64,000 nt of DNA from an uncultured Flavobacteriaceae bacterium (GCA_947500445.1 CANMSB010000003.1:124001-188000), one strand, 5' to 3'; shown: positions 50,214-61,230, numbered from the stretch's first letter. Notes: generated by a model not told the origin, from the sequence alone. A program made the numbers and translations.

Positions 50214-52601
50214 ATGGAAGAGTCAAAATATATAGTTGATGCCAACGAAGAAGATTCCTTTGTACTTAAGGAAATGGTGTTTAAATACCTACAGTATTGG
50301 CCATGGTTCGTAATGGGCGCGGTACTTTCTTTGTTTGCTGGCTACCTGTACACCAGATATGCTCCGGTGCGTTACGCTACCATTGCAAAAATAAAAGTGA
50401 TCGGGGAAGAAAAGGAACTCGACATAACCAAAGATCCTTTGGCCGCGCTTAGTGGAGGTTCTAAAATAAATTTGGACAATGAAATCGAAATAATAAAGTC
50501 GTATCGCCTGTTAAGTCAGGTTGTGGAAGATTTAAAACTGGATATCATTTATAGGGAAATCGGGAAAATAAAGTCTACTACGACCTGGGAGGTTCCTTTC
50601 GAGGTAACCAAAAAAATTGCCGAGGACAGTATTAAAAACGGGTTGGGCTTTCAGATACGTTTGTCGGAGAGCGGTTTTCTTGTTACGGACTCCGAGGATG
50701 TAGAGTACACTATTCCGTATTCCGATGGAGAAGTGGCCCAAAACATCCCCTTTAAAATTGAATTAAATGAGAACACCAGTTTAAAGGACTATAAAGGAAT
50801 CGTTTACGGGATGGACCTTATTAAGAAAAAGGAGGCCTTTCAGCGCTTGTCCAACACCCTGGTAGTGGAGCCTACCAACAAAAAGAGTGAAATACTATCC
50901 TTGTCCATTCTTGGAGAAAGTGTTGAAAAGAACGAAGCGATCATCAATGCGGTCATCGCAAAATTTGATCAGGATGGTATTTTGGACCGTCAGTTGGTTT
51001 CTAAGAGGACTTTGGACTTTATTGATGAAAGGTTCGTGTATTTGTCAAAGGAATTGGATTCCATAGAATATGGAAAACAAGATTTCAAACAAAATAACAA
51101 TCTTTCCTATATAGAGGAAGATGCTACCATAGCACTTCAGCAAAAGTCCGAGGTGCAGCAGGAGGTCTTTAATTTGGAAACGCAGGTCTCCGTTTCCAAG
51201 CTTTTAAGAAGTACTGTCTTACAGGAGGCCGATTATGGTCTTATTCCTTCAGATATCGGGCTTGAAAACAGCAGTGTCAACAATTTGGTGAACAATTACA
51301 ACGAATTGGCCCTGGAACGGGAAAAATTGAAGACCAGCGTTGCAGAAAATCACCCTACCTTACTATCGCTAAACAGTCAACTCGAAAGGGTGAAGCAAAA
51401 TATCCTCAATACTGTAAGCGTATATCAGAAACAGCTTCAGATGACCCTGAGCCAAAGAAGAACGGAAAAGAGTATAGCAAGTTCTTTATTTTCAGGTTTG
51501 CCCGAAAAAGAAAAAATTCTAAGATCTATAGAAAGGCAGCAAAGTATAAAAGAGAACCTTTTCTTGCTATTGCTCCAAAAAAGGGAGGAAGCGGCGATTT
51601 CTTTTGCGGTTACGGCGCCCAGTATCAAAGTTGTGGATTATGGACTTACCGATAGCAAACCTGTTTCTCCCAAAAAGGTGAAAGTGTACCCCATAGCTTT
51701 GGGGATTGGTTTGGCACTACCATTCTTGGTGCTTTTCGGTGTTTTTTACTTGGATACAAAGGTGCATAACCGTGCCGATATCGAAAAGTTGAATCCGGAA
51801 ATACCCGTTTTGGTCGAAATTCCCTTTATAGAGGACGTTAAACTAATGGAATCCAATGACCGATCTATTCTTGGTGAATCGTTCAGAATTCTTAGTACGA
51901 ACATTAACTATCTGCTCCCTTCGGAGAACAAGGGGCCACGGGTGATCTACGTAACGTCTTCAATCAAAAATGAAGGTAAAACGCTTATGTCCTTGAATCT
52001 TTCGTTGGCCTATGCGAGTTTAAAGAAGAAAACATTGCTTATCGGTGCCGATCTAAGAAACCCGCAACTACATTCTTATTACCGGATAGATAAAAACTTG
52101 GTTGGTCTATCCAACTATTTAAATGGGGAGGAAGTAAAACTTCAAGACTGTATTTCAGACTTCAATAATGACCCTTATCATAAAATTTGTTACAGCGGAT
52201 ACATCCCGCCGAACCCCTCTCAACTATTGTCGAATGGATGTTTTGCAGAATTTATCGAGGAGGCCAAAAAGGAATTCGATTACATTATTGTCGACACCGC
52301 ACCGACCCTATTGGTAAGTGATACGCTGTTGATTTCGGATAAAGCGGATATGACGCTATTTGTAGTACGGGCGGGCTATACCGATAAAAGGCTTTTGGAG
52401 TTTTCCAAAGAGCTGAACAGCGATAAAAAGTTAAAAAACTTGGCATATGTGGTCAATAGTGTCGACTACGGCAAGTTTAAGGGATACAACTATGGATATG
52501 GCTACGGATACGGAGCCGAGCTTGAAGGAGAAAAATGGTATATCGAGGCTATTAAAAAGGGTACAGGAATTTTTTCCAAAGTAAAAAACAAATTTAAGTG
52601 A
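50214..52601 (+). CDS. wzc: Wzc-type polysaccharide co-polymerase and tyrosine autokinase
   Basis: A 795-residue protein that controls chain length and export. Wzz domain: N-terminal helix near 35-50, coiled periplasmic region, second helix near 495-515 with the preceding proline-rich PVSPKKVKVYP. Kinase: Walker A SSIKNEGKT near 581-589, Walker A' LLIGADLRNP near 606-615, Walker B YIIVDTAPTLLVSD near 690. The C-terminus has a tyrosine cluster (YNYGYGYGYG), the autophosphorylation site of BY-kinases. It starts 22 bases after the GT26 gene. No cognate phosphatase or outer-membrane Wza gene is visible in the window. Confidence 0.92.
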   Translation: MEESKYIVDANEEDSFVLKEMVFKYLQYWPWFVMGAVLSLFAGYLYTRYAPVRYATIAKIKVIGEEKELDITKDPLAALSGGSKINLDNEIEIIKSYRLLSQVVEDLKLDIIYREIGKIKSTTTWEVPFEVTKKIAEDSIKNGLGFQIRLSESGFLVTDSEDVEYTIPYSDGEVAQNIPFKIELNENTSLKDYKGIVYGMDLIKKKEAFQRLSNTLVVEPTNKKSEILSLSILGESVEKNEAIINAVIAKFDQDGILDRQLVSKRTLDFIDERFVYLSKELDSIEYGKQDFKQNNNLSYIEEDATIALQQKSEVQQEVFNLETQVSVSKLLRSTVLQEADYGLIPSDIGLENSSVNNLVNNYNELALEREKLKTSVAENHPTLLSLNSQLERVKQNILNTVSVYQKQLQMTLSQRRTEKSIASSLFSGLPEKEKILRSIERQQSIKENLFLLLLQKREEAAISFAVTAPSIKVVDYGLTDSKPVSPKKVKVYPIALGIGLALPFLVLFGVFYLDTKVHNRADIEKLNPEIPVLVEIPFIEDVKLMESNDRSILGESFRILSTNINYLLPSENKGPRVIYVTSSIKNEGKTLMSLNLSLAYASLKKKTLLIGADLRNPQLHSYYRIDKNLVGLSNYLNGEEVKLQDCISDFNNDPYHKICYSGYIPPNPSQLLSNGCFAEFIEEAKKEFDYIIVDTAPTLLVSDTLLISDKADMTLFVVRAGYTDKRLLEFSKELNSDKKLKNLAYVVNSVDYGKFKGYNYGYGYGYGAELEGEKWYIEAIKKGTGIFSKVKNKFK

Positions 52602-52949
52602 CCCGCTCGTGATGGACGCTGCTTAAAGTCGTTGAGCGCTGCCATAGAACGGGATTTTCTAAGAGTTTTGTATGGATGAGGTCAGAGAGGAAACACCTCA
52701 GGCTTCAACAGAATGGCGAACTTTGGTCATTGTCAAGGAACAACTTTTTGAAAGGCCATGGTGTCTTCGTTTTTACATCAATGGTTACCATATTGGGTGA
52801 TACCCGTGATGCGTATTCTTGAAAAATCAGGCAATTTCGGTAATCGACCAAAATGATGGTCCAAACGCGTATTTGGTTCCCAAAATCTTCTGGTGTTGGT
52901 AATGATTATTTTTTACATAGACCTATCTCATACAGCAAATAGTCAGGTT
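52602..52949. other. Intergenic region between convergent wzc and deacetylase genes
   Basis: No strong terminator and no convincing gene. A 42-codon frame at 52672-52800 is present but has no supporting context. Nothing else recognised. Confidence 0.4.
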
Positions 52950-53837
52950 TTAAGGAAACCAGACCTCGGGCAACAGTTTTTCCGCTAAAACTGGTTTTTT
53001 TGCTCCGCGTGAAATCAAGTAGTTTAGATGTGTTAACGCCCAGTTGGCACTAATTTGGTCCCTTCTTATCAGTAGTTCGGTCGTATCGATTTTATGTTCT
53101 GTTGGATGATGACAGCCTCTCATGGCCGAAGCACAAGAGGTATACCCTGTTTTGAAAACGAGGTCGAAAGCGGTTTTGGTAAAATCGGCGGCCCTTCCGA
53201 AAGGATAGGCAAAGTGGTTTATGGTTCCGCAGTATTCTTCCAATAATTCTTTAGATGCCATAAGGTCCCGTGTTACTTCAGGTACACCCATATTGCCCAT
53301 ATTAAGATGTTCCAGGGAATGAGAACCTATTTCATGGCCGTTTTTTAGAAGGTGTTCCACATCGTTCCAATCCAAAAATTCAATAGGGGGCATAAAAAGG
53401 CGTGTCGAACAAAAGTCCTTTGCTTTATCGTAAGATTTGATTCCAATAGAATTGGGGTTCAAGTAGAAAATGGTTTTTGCACCGTAACGTTCTAAAATTT
53501 TCGCAGCTTGGATGTTGTTTTTAAATCCGTCATCGGAACTCCAACAAATGTACGCCTGGTCAATGGTCCCATTTAAAATTTTTTCGACCGCTTCTGTGTG
53601 TGATATAAAAACATGGTGCTTTGCCAACCCGGCAACGAACTGTTCAAAAGTATCGACCTCATCTTCAAAAACATGATGAAAATAAAGAAATTGAATTCGC
53701 GGAATGCTCAGCAGTGTCTCATCAAAAAAGAACTGGTTCTTAATCGCAAGCGCATCAAGAGCCAATGTGCGGATTTCGTTTCTGGGCCTAAGCCCCCAGA
53801 ACTTTTTCAATTCGGAAAAATGAGTGGTATACTTCAT
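52950..53837 (-). CDS. Polysaccharide deacetylase family protein
   Basis: A 295-residue protein with the NodB-type motifs: CWSSDDGFKNN, where SSDDG replaces the usual TFDDG, and HEIGSHSLEHLNMG carrying the His pair that binds the metal (H-S-x-x-H). AYPFGR is a further family motif. No signal peptide is evident, so it may act in the cytoplasm. It would remove N-acetyl groups from the polysaccharide. It is on the opposite strand to the cluster. Confidence 0.85.
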   Translation of the reverse strand: MKYTTHFSELKKFWGLRPRNEIRTLALDALAIKNQFFFDETLLSIPRIQFLYFHHVFEDEVDTFEQFVAGLAKHHVFISHTEAVEKILNGTIDQAYICWSSDDGFKNNIQAAKILERYGAKTIFYLNPNSIGIKSYDKAKDFCSTRLFMPPIEFLDWNDVEHLLKNGHEIGSHSLEHLNMGNMGVPEVTRDLMASKELLEEYCGTINHFAYPFGRAADFTKTAFDLVFKTGYTSCASAMRGCHHPTEHKIDTTELLIRRDQISANWALTHLNYLISRGAKKPVLAEKLLPEVWFP

Positions 53838-54149
53838 TCAAACGGTACTACTGGCCCTCGATCAACTAAAAAAGAAGCCAAAATGGCGCTTCCTTAGGTT
53901 TATGGCCAACAAAAATAAAATTAATTAGTGTTTTACTCGGGATAATGAAAGAAAATCCGGCGATTCGGTTCAAACGCTCCGTTTTATATATTATGCTAGT
54001 GGAGACGAGGATGAAAAAACGGTGCTTTCTTGAGGTATCAAAAGTTTTAAAAGATTGGTGTTTTTTTAGTAGCTCAGTCGTATTTATTTTTGAATCAATA
54101 AGTTTGATTCAATCCAATATTCCAGAATGGGGAGGGCTTTTAATGGATA
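53838..54149. other. Intergenic region without recognised features
   Basis: The promoter of the deacetylase would lie in the left part. A weak inverted pair GAAGCC.../GGCGCTTC near 53870-53890 was seen. No gene is supported. Confidence 0.35.
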
Positions 54150-56282
54150 TCACCCCATCAAAATCTCCAACAACTGTATTGCGGCTTCCGGAATTTTGGT
54201 ACCTGGTCCAAATACGGCCACGGCACCGTTTTTAAATAGAAAATCATAGTCCTGTCGGGGAATAACGCCCCCTACGATGACCATAATATCCTCACGACCG
54301 TAGTCCTTTAAAATTTCAATGACTTTGGGTACTAGGGTCTTGTGTCCTCCCGCGAGGGAGGAAATCCCCAATACGTGTACATCGTTTTCTATGGCTTGGT
54401 TGGCCACTTCTTCCGGGGTTTGAAAAAGTGGGCCGATATCCACATCAAAACCCAGGTCGGCATAGCCCGTGGCCACCACCCGGGCACCACGATCATGACC
54501 GTCCTGTCCCATTTTGGCGATCAGGATACGCGGGCGTCGTCCTTCTTCGGCCGCAAAGGCATCGGCCAGGGCCTGTGCCTTTTGAAAAGCGGCATTGTTT
54601 TTACTTTCTTTGGAATACACTCCTGAAATCGTTTTAATATCGGCGGTATGCCTTCCAAAGGCTTTTTCCAGGGCAAGGCTGATTTCCCCCAGTGTGGCCT
54701 TGGCCCTTGCCGCCGCTATTGCTAAAGCTAACAAATTTCCATCGTTTTGCGGAGCGTTTGTTCCGTTTCCTTCGGTCGCATCTGGCGCTACGGTTTTTGG
54801 GTCTTCACTTATCTTCATTTTTGCCCTTGCCGCGGCTTCCAGCCTTTGTAGTGTTTGGGCGACCTGTGCCGGGTCTCTTTCGGTTTTGATCCGGTCTAAC
54901 CGTTCCAGTTGTTTTCGTCGTACGGCATTGTTGTCCACTTCTAAAATGACAAGGTCGTCCTCTTCCTCCAGCGCAAATTTGTTCACCCCGATAATGGGCG
55001 CCTCCCCCGTATCGATCCGCGCCTGTTTGCGTGCCGCGGCCTCCTCGATCCGCATTTTTGGGATACCGGCCTCAATGGCCTTAGTCATTCCGCCGAGTTC
55101 CTCTACTTCCTGGATCAATCGCCAGGCGTTTTGCACCAGGGTATCGGTCAGTTCCTCTACATGATAACTACCGGCCCAGGGGTCCACGGTTTTGGTGATT
55201 TTGGTCTCCTCCCGTAAAAAGAGCTGCGTTTCCCGTGCGATCCGTGCCGAAAAATCGGTAGGAAGGCCTATGGCCTCGTCCAGTGCATTGGTATGAAGGC
55301 TTTGGGTGCCCCCGAATACCGCTGCCGCGGCTTCAATGGTAGTACGGGCCACGTTGTTGAACGGGTCTTGTTCGGTCAGGCTCCAACCACTGGTTTGGCA
55401 ATGGGTACGTAACGAGAGCGACTTTTCGTTTTTGGGAGCGAACTGTCGCATCAGTTTGGCCCATAACAGACGCCCGGCGCGCAGCTTGGCAATTTCGGTA
55501 AAATGGTCCATACCAATGCCCCAGAAAAAGGACAGTCGCGGGGCAAAGCTGTCGATATCTAGCCCTGCGGCCAATCCGGTACGTACATATTCCAATCCGT
55601 CGGCGAGGGTATAGGCCAGTTCAATTTCGGCCGTGGCCCCCGCTTCGTGCATATGATAGCCCGAGATGCTGATGCTATTGAATCGCGGCATAAACTGGCT
55701 GGTGTATTCAAAAATGTCCGCTACGATCTGCATGGAGGGCGAGGGGGGGTAAATGTAGGTGTTGCGCACCATAAACTCCTTTAAAATATCGTTTTGTATG
55801 GTGCCGGAAAGCTGTTCGGGAGCGACACCCTGTTCCTCCGCCGCTACAATATAAAAGGCCATTATGGGCAAAACCGCCCCGTTCATGGTCATGGAAACCG
55901 ACATTTTATCCAATGGAATACTATCGAACAGGATGTTCATATCGGCAATGGAATCTATGGCAACACCGGCTTTGCCAACATCTCCCATCACCCGCTCGTG
56001 GTCGCTATCGTACCCGCGATGGGTGGGCAGGTCAAATGCGACCGAAAGACCCTTTTGGCCCGCCGCCAGGTTACGTCTGTAAAAAGCATTGCTTTCCTCG
56101 GCCGTGGAAAACCCCGCGTACTGCCGCACCGTCCAAGGGCGTTGCACGTACATGGTCGGATAGGGCCCCCTTAAAAAGGGCGGGAACCCCGCTGCAAAGG
56201 CCTCATGTTCGAACGGTCGGGGTTCCTGGCCGTTTTCGCCATCAAAAGATAGTTCCAGATGTTGTACGTCTTTACGTTTCAT
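54150..56282 (-). CDS. scpA: Methylmalonyl-CoA mutase, large subunit
   Basis: A 710-residue adenosylcobalamin enzyme that interconverts succinyl-CoA and (R)-methylmalonyl-CoA in propionate metabolism. Substrate domain: [20 protein letters not shown] near 34-53 and [20 protein letters not shown]. Cobalamin-binding C-terminal domain: [14 protein letters not shown] near 590-603 with the axial His, then [14 protein letters not shown] and [12 protein letters not shown]. All expected residues are present. The small-subunit gene lies 45 bases upstream on the same strand. Confidence 0.95.
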   Translation of the reverse strand: MKRKDVQHLELSFDGENGQEPRPFEHEAFAAGFPPFLRGPYPTMYVQRPWTVRQYAGFSTAEESNAFYRRNLAAGQKGLSVAFDLPTHRGYDSDHERVMGDVGKAGVAIDSIADMNILFDSIPLDKMSVSMTMNGAVLPIMAFYIVAAEEQGVAPEQLSGTIQNDILKEFMVRNTYIYPPSPSMQIVADIFEYTSQFMPRFNSISISGYHMHEAGATAEIELAYTLADGLEYVRTGLAAGLDIDSFAPRLSFFWGIGMDHFTEIAKLRAGRLLWAKLMRQFAPKNEKSLSLRTHCQTSGWSLTEQDPFNNVARTTIEAAAAVFGGTQSLHTNALDEAIGLPTDFSARIARETQLFLREETKITKTVDPWAGSYHVEELTDTLVQNAWRLIQEVEELGGMTKAIEAGIPKMRIEEAAARKQARIDTGEAPIIGVNKFALEEEDDLVILEVDNNAVRRKQLERLDRIKTERDPAQVAQTLQRLEAAARAKMKISEDPKTVAPDATEGNGTNAPQNDGNLLALAIAAARAKATLGEISLALEKAFGRHTADIKTISGVYSKESKNNAAFQKAQALADAFAAEEGRRPRILIAKMGQDGHDRGARVVATGYADLGFDVDIGPLFQTPEEVANQAIENDVHVLGISSLAGGHKTLVPKVIEILKDYGREDIMVIVGGVIPRQDYDFLFKNGAVAVFGPGTKIPEAAIQLLEILMG

Positions 56283-56327
56283 AAGCGGACCATGGTGGTT
56301 TTATCCTGTTTTAAAGGGAAATGGGCA

Positions 56328-57707
56328 TTATTGCTCTTGTTGTAATCGTTCCTGTTCCAAGGCTTCCGACAAGCGTTTGGGCACTAGGGGCGGTAGCAAC
56401 GTTTTGCGCGGTCTTTTTTGTACGAAAGGGTACACCTCCAATTCCCCTTTCATTCGTTCTTGTTGGGCTGCGTAGCGATTGGTGCCCACCAATAGTTCTT
56501 CTTCCGTATGAAAACGCTTTTGGGATTTTTGGGCGCTTTCAGCAATTTTTCTTTGAATGGTATGGTCGTTCAGTTGCTTTAAAAAGCCTCCGGAAGCTTC
56601 AATTTGTTTGAAAAGCAACAAGGCTTTTTCCGCCATTTGGCGTACGAGGGTCTCCAGGTAGTGGTTGCCAGCAACGGGATCGTAGGAGCCATCAAAAAAG
56701 CTTTCGTGCTTGAGCAGTAACAATTGGTTACGGGCAATACGATCCCCAAACGCGTTCCGTTTGTGATAAAGGGCATCATAAGGGCTATTGAACACGGTAT
56801 CGGCCCCGCCCAATATGGCCGACATGCACTCGGTGGTCGTACGCAACATATTGGTATTGTAGGCGTATACCGTTTTATTTCTTTTACTGGGTTCGGCGGT
56901 AATATGGCAATCTGCCGCTATGCCATAGTCCTTGGCCAATGTTCGCCACAGGAGGCGGAGCGCCCTAAATTTTGCGATCTCAAAAAAGTAATTGCCCCCA
57001 ATGGCCATACGGAAGGTAATTCGCCGCTCGGGGTGCCGTGCACTGCGCAACAAGTACTCGTTGGCGTGGGAAAGGGCATAGGCAAGTTCCTGCACTCTAT
57101 CCGCCCCCGAATTTTGGTAAAGTGCAGCGTCCACGGAAAACAGGCTACCGTTGAACTCCTTGGGTGCCGATGTGGCAATACCATCGCAAAATGCAAAATC
57201 CTTGTCCTTGCCGAAAAACCAATTCCCCTCTCGGGCCAAATTCCCAATAGGGTCCAACTGCAAATGCACTTGTGGAAATTGCTTTTGTGCGATTTCGGCT
57301 ATTTGTTGAATGGGTTCCTGTGATAAGGTATCAAAACTAAAATAAACGGATTTTAGCGCGGTAATGTTTTTAAGGAGTGCTTTCGCCGCAAGGGTCGTAT
57401 CGGCAACGGCAAAGCGTATGCTATCGATTCCTTTTGGGATCAGTTCCAGGGCCTTTTGGTTTCCTGTAAGCGCCTCGGTGACGGAAATGGTTTCCCCGAT
57501 GGACCAGGGCCGGGGAGCGGCCTTGAGAAGCCTTTGCCGGTCCTTATGATCTTCGTTACTGTAAAAAGGTTTCACTTTTATGCCTTCGGGAGATTCCCAT
57601 ACCAGGGTATCGTTATAGTCTGCACCTTTGAGCCCATACTGGATTTTTTGCTTCCAGGCCTTGGCCGAAACCGCATCGAAATCGTCAAATAGGGGAGAAG
57701 GTTCCAT
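56328..57707 (-). CDS. mutA: Methylmalonyl-CoA mutase, small subunit
   Basis: A 459-residue protein related to the substrate domain of the large subunit (WESPEGIKVKPFY, RITFRMAIGGNYFFEIAKFRA, AEPSKRNKTVYAYNTNMLRT) but with no cobalamin domain, as is normal for this non-catalytic subunit; the C-terminus ends in a coiled, basic helix. It is the first gene of a two-gene operon with the large subunit. Confidence 0.92.
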   Translation of the reverse strand: MEPSPLFDDFDAVSAKAWKQKIQYGLKGADYNDTLVWESPEGIKVKPFYSNEDHKDRQRLLKAAPRPWSIGETISVTEALTGNQKALELIPKGIDSIRFAVADTTLAAKALLKNITALKSVYFSFDTLSQEPIQQIAEIAQKQFPQVHLQLDPIGNLAREGNWFFGKDKDFAFCDGIATSAPKEFNGSLFSVDAALYQNSGADRVQELAYALSHANEYLLRSARHPERRITFRMAIGGNYFFEIAKFRALRLLWRTLAKDYGIAADCHITAEPSKRNKTVYAYNTNMLRTTTECMSAILGGADTVFNSPYDALYHKRNAFGDRIARNQLLLLKHESFFDGSYDPVAGNHYLETLVRQMAEKALLLFKQIEASGGFLKQLNDHTIQRKIAESAQKSQKRFHTEEELLVGTNRYAAQQERMKGELEVYPFVQKRPRKTLLPPLVPKRLSEALEQERLQQEQ

Positions 57708-58360
57708 GGTAAAAAGTTTGTGATGAAGATACGCTTTATAGCATAAATTTAGTCGGCCCGATCTGGGATTATTTCAAGGTGGTTTCCGTTTGGTAAGGAA
57801 GTCGTAAGCCTTCCGGGTCTCGTGTTTGAATTATCGGAGTATCCTGGGATAGCCATTTGTTTTACAGGGATATGGCTTGCTGCATGTAGGTTTGTATTAG
57901 GTTTTTTTGGAAGCCACGTTATACCAATGGCTAATTGGTATTATTACCCTTTTCGGTTTCAATTTTTCGTGCGCTGGCCTGGAAATGCGGTCGGGAAGCG
58001 ACTCCCTTACCATTGAAAGAAGTGCTTTGGTCGTTCACCGAAAAAAACGTGCTATTGACGGAAACAAGGTGGATTTGCAGAAAAGATTCCATTTACAAAA
58101 TGGAGCTCGGAAAAGCCGTTCGAAGACAAATACTTGCGGTTTAACGATTTCTTAACTTTTGTTACGGCCCACTATTGAAAAGTACGTTACTTTGATGTTT
58201 CACCCCTAAATCGAATGACCTATGCATGTTATGACCGTTACCCACTTCTTCTAACGTTTTATATCGTTACCAGCACTTTTACCGTTTTGCCGAGGGTCCC
58301 TATGGTCATACTTGGCAGGTGTCCGAATTCAAAAAAAATTAACCATAAACCAACATACGA
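57708..58360. other. Intergenic region between mutA and the surface protein gene
   Basis: Divergent promoter region with no convincing gene; short frames here have unlikely composition. It contains the palindrome at 57921-57941. TACTTTG at 58188-58194 resembles a -7 element for the downstream gene, with an unusually long leader. Confidence 0.45.
57921..57941. repeat. Small palindrome ATACCAAT / ATTGGTAT
   Basis: ATACCAAT (57921-57928) and ATTGGTAT (57934-57941) are perfect inverted copies around GGCTA. The same ATACCA terminal sequence bounds the large inverted repeat at 61231-61391. Confidence 0.6.
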
Positions 58361-61150
58361 ATGAAGAAAAACTACCTTAATGTTACCGTAAAAAGGCTTT
58401 TTGGCCTTATGGCGCTGTCGGCCTATCTGCCCATGATGGCGGCAGGCGTGACAAGTCCCGCCGAACCTGTACCTTACACCGATACTGCGGTCGGTGGATG
58501 TGAATATCCAATTTTGGAATCGCCAAGATGTTCCAATCAAAACGTAGCCCAGGTATGGTTGAAAAACAATGCCGAAAACTACTTTTCGACAGTGGAGACC
58601 GCTTCCTTTATAACTTATGATAACGGAACGGCCACATATTACGCTGTTGTTTCCAACGGTTCCGATACCGTAACGGTAGACCTGGTTTTTTCCGGGTATA
58701 CTACTGTTGCGCCACAGGATAGTCCAAAAGAAAATGAATGTACACCGCACAATACCGAGGATTGGGTGTATTGGACCACGTCCGAAGGCACGGTAACCTC
58801 CGAGGAGCATGGCACATACACCATTAGTCGCAAAGGCCCGGCCTTTCAATTGGGTGATGGTGCCGATGTGACCCGAGCTGGTTTTGGTGCTTCCGGATGG
58901 TTTTACATGGAAGGTGGCGATGGCTACTATACCACTGGTGATGTAAACATTCAATTGGGCAAATGTGAACGGCTATGTACGATAACGGTCGATGCGGGAG
59001 CGGATGTATCCCTATGCAGCGGCGAATCTGTAACCTTGACCGCTGCGGTGAAGGATGCTTCCCGTTGTGCCAGTGCCTGTGATTATACCATTGAAGAAAG
59101 CGCCAAGTGTGGAACAAATGGAGAAAATATTGAAGAGGTTTGGTTGGAAAACCCGATCGACAATCGTTTTGTTACCAGCAGTTCTTCCTTTGTAACCAAA
59201 ACCGATGGTACGGCAGCCTATTCCGCCGTAGGTTCCAATGGAACGGATACGGTAACGGTAGAACTTACATTTTCAGGATATACCGTAAGTCCTCCAATGG
59301 ATAGTCCCAAAGAAAACTGGTGTACTCCGCACGACACTTCCGACTGGGTGTATTATAGCACTACTACCGGTACCGTGGTATCGGAATTGCACGGCACATT
59401 TCAGGTGACCCGTAAAGGACCTGCCTTTCAGTTGGGCAATGGAGCCGATGTAACCCGTAACGGTTTTGGCGCTTCGGGATGGCTTATGCTGAGCGGTGGC
59501 GACGGTTATTATGAAAATGGTGATGTAAACGTAAAATTGGGCGACTGTACCCCAATCGATTTTGAAGAGACCATGGAATGGGTATGGACGACCGAAGATG
59601 GGAATATCGTAGGGGAAGCCAATACCCCGACCATTACGGTAGACCAAAGCGGAACCTATAAGGTGGTCGCCTTGGACTGTGCGGATTGTGAAGCAATGGA
59701 TACCGTTACGGTGAGCCTGTCAGATCCACAGACCGGTATGTTGACGGCCACGGATGACAGAGTGTGTTTGGATGAAGAAATGATTATGATAAGCGCGCAA
59801 GCCGATGGTACCGCAAAGGTGCCTGCCGATTATATACAAGGGTATGTATTGACCAAAGGGGACGCGTTAACGGTTCGGGCCTTATCGGACGTTCCCGAGT
59901 TTAAGGTCAGCGAAATAGGGAAGTATACCATTCATACTTTCGTATATCCCAATACCTTTGATCCGGCGACGGTGATCGTGTTTGGCCAGACTACAGGTTT
60001 TGAAGTGAACGCCCTGTTGCGACAGGGAGGGGGCGATATTTGCGCCGTCCTTGATGTAGCCGGTGCCGAGATCAACGTAACGGGAACCCTACTTATAGGC
60101 GACTATGTATGGGTAGATACCGACCGCGATGGCATACAGGATGCGAACGAAAACGGACGCAATGCCGTTACGGTAAGCCTATTTAGCTGCGAAGGTGAAG
60201 CCATAGATCGAACGGTTACCGTTACCGATAGCAACGGTAATGATGGCTACTACAGTTTTGAGGTGTGCCCAGGTTCGTATTACATCGTTTTTGACGATGT
60301 TCCGGAAAACTATTCGTTTACCGAGCAAAGTGCCGGGGGAGATTCCTTATTGGACTCCAATGTCAATGCCCAAGGTACTACGGACTGTTTTACGGTGACC
60401 GATGGGGATGATGTAAGCATCGATGCCGGCTTGACCACAACTTGTCCACAATTGGAAGTACAGTATAAAATCCGTCCGCGTGATACCGATGGTATTTATA
60501 CTCCGGGCAACGAAACCGCCGCCTGTTTGGGTGATGCGTTGATCATTCGTTTGGTGATGCCCGGAGATGGCGTAACCTACGAAGATGCCTCTCTTTTCAC
60601 CGATTGGGTATTTACCTATGAACTTGTAAACGGTGGAGTGTCCGTACGTGGAAAAGCGGAAGAACCGCTCAATAACTATGTTGCTCGATATGGTTTGCAG
60701 GAAAATGATTTTGGAACCTATCGCATCAGTTGGGTAAGTCCCGACGGATGTACCGGTTCCGATGAGTTCGTGCTCAATTTCCCGGATGCCGGTTGTAATG
60801 CCGATGGTATTCGTTCGAACGCTACCAATAAGGTGGCTACGGTATTCCCTATGCCGGCAAAAAGCGGTAGTACGGTACAGGTGATCATCAACACCGATAC
60901 CGGATCGTTCGCATCCGAAACAACTTTGGGTACCGCTTTAAAGGCGGCATTGCCCGCGAAGGGAGAAGAAGTGCGTTTGAGTCTATACGAATTGAATTCA
61001 GGACGTTTGGTACACCGGCCGCGAACGGTAACCATTAGCAAAGGACAGGATATGGTTCCTTACGCACTCGATCAGCTTGCCACGGGAGTATATATTCTTA
61101 AGGCAGAAGGCAACAGTTGGACCGATACCAAACAGTTGATCGTCGAATAA
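58361..61150 (+). CDS. Large T9SS-exported surface protein with duplicated modules
   Basis: A 929-residue secreted protein. Signal peptide at 1-28 (RLFGLMALSAYLPMMAAG). Two similar cysteine-containing modules lie at about 47-202 and 240-396, each ending with KGPAFQLG, G-A-D-V-T-R, G-F-G-A-S-G-W and G-G-D-G-Y-Y. The second copy sits inside an Ig-like repeat whose halves are ADVSLCSGESVTL (214-226) and TITVDQSGTYKV (about 423-434). An SdrD B-like domain follows at about 575-690 (VWVDTDRDGIQDANENG). The last 90 residues are a type A T9SS sorting domain (VFPMPAKSG, LSLYELNSG, GVYILKAEG). Role: probably adhesion or gliding-related surface structure; not specified. Confidence 0.85.
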   Translation: MKKNYLNVTVKRLFGLMALSAYLPMMAAGVTSPAEPVPYTDTAVGGCEYPILESPRCSNQNVAQVWLKNNAENYFSTVETASFITYDNGTATYYAVVSNGSDTVTVDLVFSGYTTVAPQDSPKENECTPHNTEDWVYWTTSEGTVTSEEHGTYTISRKGPAFQLGDGADVTRAGFGASGWFYMEGGDGYYTTGDVNIQLGKCERLCTITVDAGADVSLCSGESVTLTAAVKDASRCASACDYTIEESAKCGTNGENIEEVWLENPIDNRFVTSSSSFVTKTDGTAAYSAVGSNGTDTVTVELTFSGYTVSPPMDSPKENWCTPHDTSDWVYYSTTTGTVVSELHGTFQVTRKGPAFQLGNGADVTRNGFGASGWLMLSGGDGYYENGDVNVKLGDCTPIDFEETMEWVWTTEDGNIVGEANTPTITVDQSGTYKVVALDCADCEAMDTVTVSLSDPQTGMLTATDDRVCLDEEMIMISAQADGTAKVPADYIQGYVLTKGDALTVRALSDVPEFKVSEIGKYTIHTFVYPNTFDPATVIVFGQTTGFEVNALLRQGGGDICAVLDVAGAEINVTGTLLIGDYVWVDTDRDGIQDANENGRNAVTVSLFSCEGEAIDRTVTVTDSNGNDGYYSFEVCPGSYYIVFDDVPENYSFTEQSAGGDSLLDSNVNAQGTTDCFTVTDGDDVSIDAGLTTTCPQLEVQYKIRPRDTDGIYTPGNETAACLGDALIIRLVMPGDGVTYEDASLFTDWVFTYELVNGGVSVRGKAEEPLNNYVARYGLQENDFGTYRISWVSPDGCTGSDEFVLNFPDAGCNADGIRSNATNKVATVFPMPAKSGSTVQVIINTDTGSFASETTLGTALKAALPAKGEEVRLSLYELNSGRLVHRPRTVTISKGQDMVPYALDQLATGVYILKAEGNSWTDTKQLIVE

Positions 61151-61174
61151 TACTAAAATGCCATAATGAAAAAG

Positions 61175-61211
61175 ACCGCCTAGACCCATAAAGGGTCGGG
61201 GCGGTTTTTTT
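61175..61211 (+). terminator. Intrinsic terminator of the surface protein gene
   Basis: ACCGCC...GACCC pairs with GGGTC...GGCGGT, with two-base bulges between the inner and outer stems, followed by seven T. It begins 25 bases after the stop codon. Confidence 0.85.
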
Positions 61212-61230
61212 GTTTTGAAGCCAGAGCGTA

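Noticed and set aside
52480-52530. Short TAT/GGA-rich repeat near the end of wzc
   Set aside because: It encodes the tyrosine cluster of the kinase, not a separate tandem repeat.
52672-52800. 42-codon frame after wzc
   Set aside because: Isolated, no family or coupling; too short to support.
54595-55164. 189-codon frame antisense to methylmalonyl-CoA mutase
   Set aside because: Shadow of a strongly supported gene; composition is low-complexity Ala/Ser.
57907-58155. 82-codon frame before the surface protein gene
   Set aside because: Composition unlike a protein and it runs through the palindrome at 57921-57941.
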